Positions 1 through 6,630 of a stretch of DNA of 41,654 nt are shown one piece after another. Under the pieces are notes generated by a model. It was not told the DNA's origin and made no database searches. It saw only the letters and a list, made by a program, of their open reading frames with translations. The translations under genes and the position numbers were made by a program. Location of the stretch: the NCBI GenBank assembly GCA_017624155.1, contig JAGANS010000086.1, positions 1 to 41,654 on the forward strand. Direction: 5' to 3'. Origin of the DNA: Muribaculaceae bacterium (lineage in GTDB: Bacteria; Bacteroidota; Bacteroidia; Bacteroidales; Muribaculaceae). Positions within the stretch are counted from its first letter, which is position 1. Each line of letters opens with the position of its first letter.

Positions 1-139
1 ATTCTTCGGCAGTCTCGTCGTCAACGACCTCGACCGCTTCAAACAGCTCTCCCGCGCCATCGTCGCCAACCGATACGACCCCTGCCTCGACGACGTCGCC
101 CAGAAAGTCTACACCCGAGACATCTTCCGCCGCGACTGA
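1..139 (+). CDS. C-terminal fragment of an unidentified protein
   Basis: An open frame enters from the left edge (frame beginning at base 2) and ends at TGA 137-139. It encodes about 45 residues, ending DIFRRD. Codon choice (GTC, CTC, CGC, GAC rich) matches the real genes of the window, and a strong terminator follows 21 bp later, so it is very likely the true end of a gene. I do not recognise the family: the visible residues are a charged, mostly helical tail without a diagnostic motif. Confidence 0.6.
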   Translation, partial: FFGSLVVNDLDRFKQLSRAIVANRYDPCLDDVAQKVYTRDIFRRD

Positions 140-160
140 TCGAGCCACCCCCATACATCA

Positions 161-209
161 CAAGCCCCCGCGAGTATGTTTCCCATATACCGGCGGGGGC
201 TTGTTTTAT
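161..209 (+). terminator. intrinsic terminator after the left-edge gene
   Basis: A perfect 11-bp stem has arms caagcccccgc at 161-171 and its complement at 193-203, followed by TTTT at 204-207. It lies 21 bp after the stop codon at 139 and just ahead of the fic promoter, so it isolates the two units. Confidence 0.85.
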
Positions 210-250
210 CCAATTCTTTCCAATGTTTGCAAGATTGGAAAGAATTTGAT
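207..250 (+). repeat. 44-bp palindromic repeat, upstream copy (probable operator of fic)
   Basis: It contains a perfect 13-bp inverted repeat, arms aattctttccaat at 212-224 and 234-246, around a 9-nt centre. The same 44 bp recurs at 1588-1631, just after the fic stop, with only two differences, in direct orientation. The -33 element of the fic promoter lies in the centre of this palindrome and the -7 box starts at its right edge. A protein bound here would therefore cover the promoter. The Fic protein itself carries a C-terminal winged-helix-like domain, so autoregulation is the simplest reading. Confidence 0.8.
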
Positions 251-257
251 ATCTTTG
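226..257 (+). promoter_or_regulatory. Bacteroidetes-type promoter of fic
   Basis: The -33 TTTG at 226-229 and -7 TATCTTTG at 250-257 are separated by 20 bp, matching the known Bacteroides consensus (TTTG, about 19-20 bp, TAnnTTTG). The fic ATG at 278 is about 20 bp downstream, leaving a very short leader. Confidence 0.75.
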
Positions 258-277
258 CGATATATTTTTGATTGTAT

Positions 278-1585
278 ATGATTGAAAAAGCCCCCGATAT
301 CAAAGACACCGACTTGTTGAGTGCCATGATTATCAAGCCTGATAACCGGATTTCGTCGCTCGTTGAAAAGATTAACGACAGCTACGAATACTGGGACACA
401 ATAAAATATCGCGCTGCAGAAGAAGCCGGTATAAGTGCCAATGAACTGTGGTGCCATGTAAAGGCATCGAGAATCTCGAAATATATGCATATATGGAATA
501 AATATGGGATCTCTTTGCCTATAACTAACAAGATGCAACGCATGTGCCACGAGTTTGATATGAATTTCGGAGGCTCATGGGGCGATGACTCGATAGTTCC
601 GAGAGAATCGAAGGAACGATATCTTGTGAGTTCGCTGATGGAGGAAGCAATATATTCAAGCCAGATGGAAGGAGCGGTCACGACACGAAAAGTCGCTAAA
701 GAAATGCTCAAAAAGAAAATATCGCCTCGCGATAAATCGCAGCAGATGATTGCCAACAATTATCAGACAATCAGATTTGTGTTAGAGCATAAAAGCGCCC
801 CTCTCACCCGCGAGTTACTGCTGCAGGTTCATCGGCTGATGACCGAAAATACTCTTGCCAATCCCGAGGATGCCGGTAGGCTGCGCAACGGCGATGACGA
901 TGTGGTGGTAGAAAATGCCATCTCGCATGAGGTTGTACACACACCTCCACCATTTGAAGACATACCCGAATTTGTTGAATCGCTGTGCGATTTTTTCAAC
1001 GAGGAAAACCCCAAAATATTTATCCACCCCATAATACGCGGAATCATTATTCACTTTATGATCGCATACATGCATCCGTTTGTTGACGGAAATGGACGCA
1101 CGGCCAGAGCCATGTTTTACTGGTATATGCTCAAACAGGGGTATTGGCTTACAGAGTATCTTTCTATCTCGAGAGTAATTGCCCGATCGAAAAGGGCTTA
1201 CGAAAAAGCTTTTATGTATACCGAGGCTGATGGTATGGATGTGGGATATTTCGTTTCATATAACCTAAGAGTGCTTGAATTATCGTTCCGCCAGTTACAA
1301 TCATATATCCGTAAAAAACAAGCAGAAAAGAACGCAGCCAACAGCTATTTGAGTATTGGCAATATCAACGAGCGACAGGCCAACATCATTAGAATGTTCT
1401 GCCTTAATCCCGATGAAGTCATCACGGTAAAAGACCTGCAGATAAAATTTCTTATCAGCCCCACAACCGCGAAATCGGACATCAAAGGGCTGGTTGAGAG
1501 AGGTATTTTAAAAGAAATATCGTTCAACAAAGTAAAGAAAGGCTATGTAAAGGGACCGAAATTTGATTCAGAAATAACATGCTGA
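278..1585 (+). CDS. Fic family protein (class II) with C-terminal winged helix
   Basis: Fic enzymes transfer AMP, or another phosphate-containing group, from a nucleotide to a protein hydroxyl group. The full catalytic motif HPFVDGNGRTAR is present, with the invariant His, the anion-binding GNG and the final Arg. About 150 residues earlier, SSQMEG matches the autoinhibitory (S/T)xxxE(G/N) motif, placing the protein in class II, where a glutamate from the same chain blocks ATP binding. The N-terminal ~100 residues resemble the DUF4172-type domain of Bacteroidetes Fic proteins. The last ~70 residues look like a winged helix (ITVKDLQIKFLISPTTAKSD). Start: ATG 278 is preferred over the in-frame TTG at 272, because it lies about 20 bp after a good promoter. 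The gene stands alone between two copies of a palindrome. The target protein is unknown, and autoregulation through the palindrome is an inference. Confidence 0.93.
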   Translation: MIEKAPDIKDTDLLSAMIIKPDNRISSLVEKINDSYEYWDTIKYRAAEEAGISANELWCHVKASRISKYMHIWNKYGISLPITNKMQRMCHEFDMNFGGSWGDDSIVPRESKERYLVSSLMEEAIYSSQMEGAVTTRKVAKEMLKKKISPRDKSQQMIANNYQTIRFVLEHKSAPLTRELLLQVHRLMTENTLANPEDAGRLRNGDDDVVVENAISHEVVHTPPPFEDIPEFVESLCDFFNEENPKIFIHPIIRGIIIHFMIAYMHPFVDGNGRTARAMFYWYMLKQGYWLTEYLSISRVIARSKRAYEKAFMYTEADGMDVGYFVSYNLRVLELSFRQLQSYIRKKQAEKNAANSYLSIGNINERQANIIRMFCLNPDEVITVKDLQIKFLISPTTAKSDIKGLVERGILKEISFNKVKKGYVKGPKFDSEITC

Positions 1586-1587
1586 CC

Positions 1588-1631
1588 TATCCAATTCTTT
1601 CCAATGTTTGCAATATTGGAAAGAATTGGAT
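1588..1631 (+). repeat. 44-bp palindromic repeat, downstream copy
   Basis: 42 of 44 bases are identical to 207-250, in the same orientation. Here the inverted repeat is longer: a perfect 20-bp stem at 1586-1605 and 1615-1634 around a 9-nt centre, starting directly after the fic TGA. It is followed by TTTTAT, so it may also end fic transcription. It retains a TTTG at 1607-1610 and, 20 bp on, TAGGTTTT at 1631-1638, a one-mismatch version of the -7 box. Confidence 0.8.
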
Positions 1632-1644
1632 AGGTTTTATGCAA

Positions 1645-1679
1645 AAAAATAGCGGTTCCCTGCGGATACCGCTATTTTT
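1645..1679. terminator. bidirectional terminator between fic and the GHL10 gene
   Basis: A perfect 12-bp stem has arms aaaaatagcggt at 1645-1656 and its complement at 1668-1679, around an 11-nt loop. The A-run on one side and T-run on the other make it suitable for both converging transcripts (fic on plus, the nine-gene minus locus). Confidence 0.85.
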
Positions 1680-1703
1680 ACAAACCTAAATCCAAACCTT
1701 TGA

Positions 1704-3272
1704 CTATTGTATTTTTATGGGTTGTGTGAGTTCGCTTTGGACATTGTCGCGGTTGAGAGTCGCGATTGCGTACGAACCATCGAGCAAGGCCGTGTAGCTG
1801 TTTTTGGATGTCACCTCAACGAGTTTGGCATCGTACACGCCATCGGCCGACGAAGGTTTCACGCGATAAACGGCGTAGCGCATGCCGTCGCCGGCCGATT
1901 TCCACACCAGAGTGCGGCCGTCGACCGTTACATCGCCCACGGCATTGGGTTCGGGCTCGGTAAGCGGCCCCATCTCGGGGATAAGCATCTTATCGGCATA
2001 AACCTGAGCCAGGTGACTGAGAATATTGATCTTGTTCTCCTTGAAGCATGTGGCATTGAACAGGAAACTGCCGCGGGTGTTGGAGTTGCCGCGCGAAATG
2101 CGGAACTGCTCGTTAAGCTGATTGAGATCCTGATAAGGAGCACCCTCGGCCGGAACGCCAAAGCGGTACAGGGCATGTCCGATGGCGAGGGTAGCTTTGA
2201 AAGAATTGTCGTTCCACCACTTGCACATCTTGGTGAAATTCATAGCGATATTGGAGGTGGAGTTGTAGAGCTGCGGCACGATGAGATCGATCCACCCTTC
2301 CTGACACCATTTACGTACGTCGGCATAGAGGTCGTCGTAGTTCTGCAGTCCGTTGGAATCGGAGCCATAAGTAGGATCGCTGGCCTTGTTGCGCCAGATG
2401 CCGAAGGGAGCGATAGAAAATATGCAACCCGGCTTTTTGGCGACAAGCAGATTGTGTATCTTCTCGATGACCTCGTCGACCTGAGCGCGGCGGAAGTCGC
2501 CCACGGTCTTGTAGGCCGCGCCGTATGTCTTGTAATCGGCCGCATCATCGATCTCGACCCCGCTCTTGGGATAGGGATAGAAGTAGTCGTCGAAGTGTAT
2601 GCCGTCGACATCATACCTGGTGATAAGATCATCGACGACATCTATCAGCAGTTGCTTCACCTCAGGGCAGGCCGGTCGATACATGAGCAGGTTGTCATAT
2701 TTCATAGTCCATTCAGGATGCTTCTTTGCGGGATGGTCGGCAGCACCGTTCTGCGCGAAGGCACTTGCGCTGTTGCTGATGCGGTAGGGATTCATCCATG
2801 CGTGGAATTCCATGCCGCGGGCGTGTACCTGCTCGATCATCCAGCCGAGCACGTCGTAGCCGGGGTCGCGGCCCTGAGTGCCGCACAGATATTCGCTCCA
2901 GGGTTCGAGTGGCGAATTATAGAATGCGTCGGCGCAGGGGCGTACCTGCATTATCACTGCGTTGACGTTATATTTTTCAAATGCATCGAGATACTTAATG
3001 AACTCGTCTTTCTGCAAGGACTCAACATTGGCCTTAGGCCAGTCCATGCGGCCTACGGTAGCCACCCACACACCGCGTATCTCGCGGTCGGGCAGGTTGT
3101 AGGTCACTATCTGAGGATCGGGAGGAGTGGGCGTATCGGGATCATCCGGTTTGGGTGTGGGATTATCGGGAGGAATGGGTGTGGGAGCAGGCTCGTCGTC
3201 GCCGCATGCCGGCAGGGCTGCAGCGGCCATAAGCAGCATCGAGCCTAAGAGCAATAGTTTCTTGATATTCAT
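1704..3272 (-). CDS. GHL10 (DUF187) family glycosidase, surface lipoprotein
   Basis: Predicted lipoprotein glycoside hydrolase of the GHL10/DUF187 (PF02638) type. Translation from ATG 3272 gives a signal peptide with lipobox LPAC (Cys23) followed by GDDE. An acidic stretch after the Cys is the known surface-export signal in Bacteroidetes. The ~19 extra upstream codons are rejected because they precede the signal peptide. A Pro/Thr/Asp-rich linker covers about residues 28-53. The (beta/alpha)8 domain follows, with REIRGVWVATV and VDGIHFDDYFYPYP, typical of the family and carrying its acidic active-site residues. A fibronectin III-like domain ends the protein. E. coli DigH (YddW), of the same family, cleaves peptidoglycan glycan strands whose peptides have been removed by amidases. 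An amidase is encoded three genes upstream. Last gene of the minus-strand locus. Confidence 0.88.
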   Translation of the reverse strand: MNIKKLLLLGSMLLMAAAALPACGDDEPAPTPIPPDNPTPKPDDPDTPTPPDPQIVTYNLPDREIRGVWVATVGRMDWPKANVESLQKDEFIKYLDAFEKYNVNAVIMQVRPCADAFYNSPLEPWSEYLCGTQGRDPGYDVLGWMIEQVHARGMEFHAWMNPYRISNSASAFAQNGAADHPAKKHPEWTMKYDNLLMYRPACPEVKQLLIDVVDDLITRYDVDGIHFDDYFYPYPKSGVEIDDAADYKTYGAAYKTVGDFRRAQVDEVIEKIHNLLVAKKPGCIFSIAPFGIWRNKASDPTYGSDSNGLQNYDDLYADVRKWCQEGWIDLIVPQLYNSTSNIAMNFTKMCKWWNDNSFKATLAIGHALYRFGVPAEGAPYQDLNQLNEQFRISRGNSNTRGSFLFNATCFKENKINILSHLAQVYADKMLIPEMGPLTEPEPNAVGDVTVDGRTLVWKSAGDGMRYAVYRVKPSSADGVYDAKLVEVTSKNSYTALLDGSYAIATLNRDNVQSELTQPIKIQ

Positions 3273-3301
3273 GTGCTGAGGATATATGAATTGTTCAGAG
3301 A

Positions 3302-3336
3302 GTGAAGAGTGAGGCCCGCAGGCCGTCACTCTTCAC
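3302..3336 (-). other. intercistronic hairpin
   Basis: In the 77-bp gap between two minus-strand genes, arms gtgaagagtga (3302-3312) and its complement (3326-3336) pair perfectly, and GGCC/GGCC extends the stem with one bulged base. There is no proper U-run after it on the minus strand. An mRNA-stability or partial-termination element is more likely than a full terminator. Confidence 0.6.
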
Positions 3337-3349
3337 ATATTAGCGCGTA

Positions 3350-4903
3350 TTACTTGACAATCTTGAACGCGCCCTTGACCGTGCGTACCACGTATACGCC
3401 GGCTGCGAGAGCGTTGGTATCGATAACAGTGCCTTCGGCAATCTTGACACCGGCAACTGTATAGACAGCGGCGCCGGCCTCGGCTGTGAGGACACCGCCC
3501 TTGAGGGTGTATTCAGCAACAGCAGCATCGGCAATGCCCGAGGCGCTTACCTCAAGATCAACAAGAGCGGGAGTGGTGAACTCGTTATTCTCGGTGGGAA
3601 GAGCCCAGGCTGCCACGCCGCCTGCCTCGTTGTCGTTATTATATACTGCATAGATATTGTTGACAGCGTCAAAGGCGAGATCAAACGGACGGTTGCCGTA
3701 ACCCGAAGCGCTTACCTCGTAAGCCTTCTCGAGTGTGGGCAGGCCGTTTTCATCGTATGTAGCCTTGGCAACAACAATCACATTACCGTGAGCGGCATCA
3801 GCAACAGCGACCAGCGAGCCGTCGGCATTCGCAGCCATCGCACCGACAGGTGTGCTTCCGGCAAAAATACTCTTGTCGCCGGTCTTGAAATCCCATACAC
3901 CGTTGGCGTTGACGTGGAAGAGGTTGGGATAAGTATCGCTTTCTTCCCAGCGATACTGGCTCACCCACAGACCGCCGCGACCGTCGGAGCTAAGACGATG
4001 GTTGCCGTTGGCGACATTGCCTGTGGTATTGCCACCCCATGTTGCCGACGGAGCTTTGTCCCACGGTGATGCGAGAGTGCCGATGTTGTAGAGGAATATG
4101 TCGCCGTTGCCGCCGTTGATATCCTCATCGTCAGTATAGAGTATGCGCTTGTCGCCGTTGCCATAGAGAGCAATGTCCTGTACGGAACCGTGGATCTTCA
4201 CACCGTCGACAGTAACGAGGCCATTATCGTCGCGTTCGCTCTCAGTAAACACCGATTCCCATTTGCCGCCCAGGTCATCGGGCTCGGCTACAAACACACC
4301 CGACTGTGCGTTGTCAGCCCACGAGCAGATGAACACCTGACCATTTTCAGCCACCGCAACATTATTGGGGTTGGAAGGCGATGCAGCCCATTCGATGCCA
4401 CCGGTGTATGCGGTCTCATTTATCGGCTTGAGGGCTGAGTCGAAGGCATAAAGGCCTGTTTCCACACGTGCGCCCTCCTTGCTGGGAGTGGCCGGCGTAA
4501 CAACATACACATTGCCGAATGCGGGGCTTGTGGGGAACATATCAACAGCGATACCGCGAGCCGAGCTTGTCTGTAGATTAAGGTCGGTACCGTCGGTGAG
4601 CTGTACCACCTCGGTGTTGGCGGCAGCCGATGCTGTGAGGCTCCACTGATATGTGCCGGGCTCGACATTCAGCGAGGGCATATCGACTGTGTTGACGCCC
4701 TTTACGCCTGCGCCGAGGTCGGCGGTAGCGACAGTCTCGCCATTCTTGATCACGTTGAGAACTACCTTGGTAGCCGCATCATTGAGTACGAACGACAGTT
4801 TGCCGTCGTTGACTTTGAGTGCCGATGCATACACATTGGCACCTGCGTAGGCCGAGCCTGCGCCAAGCAGCAGAGCTGCAAGAGGAAGTAAAATCTTCTT
4901 CAT
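3350..4903 (-). CDS. secreted propeller-like protein with FlgD-like and C-terminal sorting domains (paralogue 1)
   Basis: A 517-residue exported protein with signal peptide MKKILLPLAALLLGAGSAYA. Residues about 21-105 (from GANVYASALKV) look like a FlgD-type Ig fold. The next ~330 residues carry repeated strands of the type GQVFICSWADN, GGLWVSQYR and NNIYAVYNND, which read as a six- or seven-bladed beta-propeller. The final ~45 residues (VYTVAGVKIAEGT ... GVYVVRTVKGAFKIVK) match the pattern of a T9SS type A sorting tail. The whole protein is a close relative of the C-terminal half of the amidase at 6631-9297, without the enzyme. It sits between paralogue 2 and the GHL10 gene in one co-directional locus. 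No catalytic motif is seen. Binding or scaffolding of the locus substrate is an inference. Confidence 0.8.
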   Translation of the reverse strand: MKKILLPLAALLLGAGSAYAGANVYASALKVNDGKLSFVLNDAATKVVLNVIKNGETVATADLGAGVKGVNTVDMPSLNVEPGTYQWSLTASAAANTEVVQLTDGTDLNLQTSSARGIAVDMFPTSPAFGNVYVVTPATPSKEGARVETGLYAFDSALKPINETAYTGGIEWAASPSNPNNVAVAENGQVFICSWADNAQSGVFVAEPDDLGGKWESVFTESERDDNGLVTVDGVKIHGSVQDIALYGNGDKRILYTDDEDINGGNGDIFLYNIGTLASPWDKAPSATWGGNTTGNVANGNHRLSSDGRGGLWVSQYRWEESDTYPNLFHVNANGVWDFKTGDKSIFAGSTPVGAMAANADGSLVAVADAAHGNVIVVAKATYDENGLPTLEKAYEVSASGYGNRPFDLAFDAVNNIYAVYNNDNEAGGVAAWALPTENNEFTTPALVDLEVSASGIADAAVAEYTLKGGVLTAEAGAAVYTVAGVKIAEGTVIDTNALAAGVYVVRTVKGAFKIVK

Positions 4904-4942
4904 GGTTGATAGGTTTGTTAATTAGTTGATTGGTATGTGTTA

Positions 4943-4969
4943 TAATGCATAGGCGTCGCCATAGCATTA
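4943..4969 (-). other. imperfect intercistronic hairpin
   Basis: In the 71-bp gap between paralogues 2 and 1, TAATGC (4943-4948) pairs with GCATTA (4964-4969), and an inner GGC/GCC pairs across a 3x3 internal loop. It is weaker than the hairpins in the neighbouring gaps. No U-run follows. Confidence 0.35.
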
Positions 4970-4974
4970 CTATA

Positions 4975-6552
4975 TTATCTCACGATTTTAAGGGTTTCGG
5001 AGCCTGCACGCACGATATAGACACCGCCGGCAAGGGCGTCGGCAGCTATTTCAGTGCCCTCGGCCACCTTCACACCGGCAGCGGTGTATACAACCGCCGG
5101 TACAGCCGAGCGTATCACGCCGTCGCGATATATCAGAGCGCCCTCGGCAGCCACATCAGCGATGGCGGAAGTTTCTTTAATCTCAATAAAACTGTTGGCC
5201 GGGACTTCACATGAGTTGTCAGCTTTGGGTAAAGCATATACATAAATGCCCGAACCACTTAATGCGGCATAGATATTCATAGCATAATCAAAACCAATAC
5301 CAAAAATATTTGAATTTGACAATGCGAATACCGAGCCTTGCGCTTTTATCGAAGGGACGTTACCTTCATTAAAGGTAACATCAAAGATTTTAATTCCGTC
5401 AGGGGTAGCAACAGCTATCATTGAGCCGTCATGGTTTACTGCAAGTGCGCCGGTATTGGTCGTGGTAAATTCATCAGTCCAGAAATCCAATTCATCCTCG
5501 GCGTTAAAGTGAAGCAGTGATGCATAACCGCCGTCATTCGGGAAATCTTTATCAATACGCTGACACATCCAAATGCCGCCATTGCGGTCGGGACGTATAC
5601 GTGCGTTTCGAGTGACCCGGACCTTCACATCGGCTCCATCGAGTTTGAATGTCTTACCAAGTACCTTAGACGGAGCAACTTTCCAGGGAAGATCCGAAGC
5701 ACCGAGATTATAACGAAGAATAGCGCCACCATCGGGATAGTCTTCATCCCATGTATACAGGTGCATATCCTCGTCCTTACCTATAACGCATGCAGTAGGA
5801 GTAGAGCCGCCTACAGCCAAACCATTATCGCTGATCAGACCGTCTGCAGCGCGTACACCGGAGAAAACAGCTGTAAAATCGGTCGATGGATCTGCAGCAT
5901 CCATTACAAAAACGCCGGAGTTTTTATCAGACCAATCGGCAAGGAACACATTTCCGCTCTCGGCCACACAAGCGTCATTCGGCGATGATTGTCCGGGCCA
6001 CGTTATTCCACCTGCATAGGGCACACCGGGAGTCTTGTTTGTAATAGCATCAAGCATATTACTGTTTAACACCAGTACTCCGGCATAAGTACCGCTTGAA
6101 CTTGGCGTTCCTGTTATATAAACATTGCCAAACCATTCGCTTTCCGGATCATTGTTCACATCAACTCCTCTAAGACGACCCCAAACCAAATCAGTGCCCG
6201 GATATGCGGCCATGTCTTTGGGCGTAGCCACTGCCGTAATTTGTCCTTCGGTTGACTCGGCAGTTGCCTTGACGGCCCAGCTATAATTTCCAAATCCGAG
6301 CGGAAGTTGAGTAGTAAATGTATTTGCTCCCTGAGCAAGGCCATCAGATGTTATAGTCTTTGCCACATTGCCGTCTGCATCGTAAATCAGAATATCTACG
6401 GCAGTTGCAGCAACATTGAGAGTGTACGAGAATGTGTAGTCACCATTCTCAGCCTTATCATATTTAAGACCGGTCGCATACACATTTGCGCCGGCGGAGG
6501 CGGTGAGGCCTCCGAGGAGCAGAGCTGCAAACGACAGAATCAGTTTGTTCAT
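4975..6552 (-). CDS. secreted propeller-like protein with FlgD-like and C-terminal sorting domains (paralogue 2)
   Basis: A 525-residue exported protein starting MNKLILSFAALLLGGLTASA, with the same order of parts as its downstream neighbour: FlgD-like Ig domain (from GANVYATGLKYD), propeller-like repeats (FGNVYITGTPSS, GNVFLADWSDKNSGVFVMDA, GGIWMCQRIDKD) and a T9SS-like tail (VYTAAGVKVAEGTEI ... GVYIVRAGSETLKIVR). Sequence identity to paralogue 1 and the amidase C-terminal half is clear in the tail and in the blade motifs, weaker elsewhere. By eye the central part of the gene (about 5180-6480) is more AT-rich than both neighbours, which may point to a different history. No enzyme motif. Role in the locus unknown. 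Confidence 0.8.
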   Translation of the reverse strand: MNKLILSFAALLLGGLTASAGANVYATGLKYDKAENGDYTFSYTLNVAATAVDILIYDADGNVAKTITSDGLAQGANTFTTQLPLGFGNYSWAVKATAESTEGQITAVATPKDMAAYPGTDLVWGRLRGVDVNNDPESEWFGNVYITGTPSSSGTYAGVLVLNSNMLDAITNKTPGVPYAGGITWPGQSSPNDACVAESGNVFLADWSDKNSGVFVMDAADPSTDFTAVFSGVRAADGLISDNGLAVGGSTPTACVIGKDEDMHLYTWDEDYPDGGAILRYNLGASDLPWKVAPSKVLGKTFKLDGADVKVRVTRNARIRPDRNGGIWMCQRIDKDFPNDGGYASLLHFNAEDELDFWTDEFTTTNTGALAVNHDGSMIAVATPDGIKIFDVTFNEGNVPSIKAQGSVFALSNSNIFGIGFDYAMNIYAALSGSGIYVYALPKADNSCEVPANSFIEIKETSAIADVAAEGALIYRDGVIRSAVPAVVYTAAGVKVAEGTEIAADALAGGVYIVRAGSETLKIVR

Positions 6553-6583
6553 GGTTTATAGATTGTGTTGTTAGTTTTAAGAG

Positions 6584-6614
6584 GCCTGCGGGATGCGGGG
6601 TGCATCCCGCAGGC
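6584..6614 (-). other. strong intercistronic hairpin after the amidase gene
   Basis: A perfect 13-bp GC-rich stem: gcctgcgggatgc at 6584-6596 and its complement at 6602-6614, 5-nt loop. It lies 16 bp after the amidase stop on the minus strand. The downstream bases (CTCTTAAAAC) are not a clean U-run, so partial termination or 3'-end protection is more likely than a full stop. Confidence 0.65.
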
Positions 6615-6630
6615 ATTGGTCGATTATTTT

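Noticed and set aside
272-277. TTG at 272 as the fic start
   Set aside because: It adds only two residues and lies too close to the -7 box (ends 257) to be preferred over ATG 278.
207-1634. Insertion sequence or transposon made of the two palindromes and fic
   Set aside because: No transposase or recombinase gene lies between the repeats and no target-site duplication was seen; the repeats are in direct order, unlike IS ends. Kept only as one possibility in the repeat finding.
1707-3248. 513-residue open frame on the plus strand opposite the GHL10 gene
   Set aside because: It is the antisense shadow of a gene with a clear lipoprotein signal and family motifs. The plus-strand translation has no recognisable domain and is rich in His/Val/Gly as antisense frames in GC-rich DNA are.
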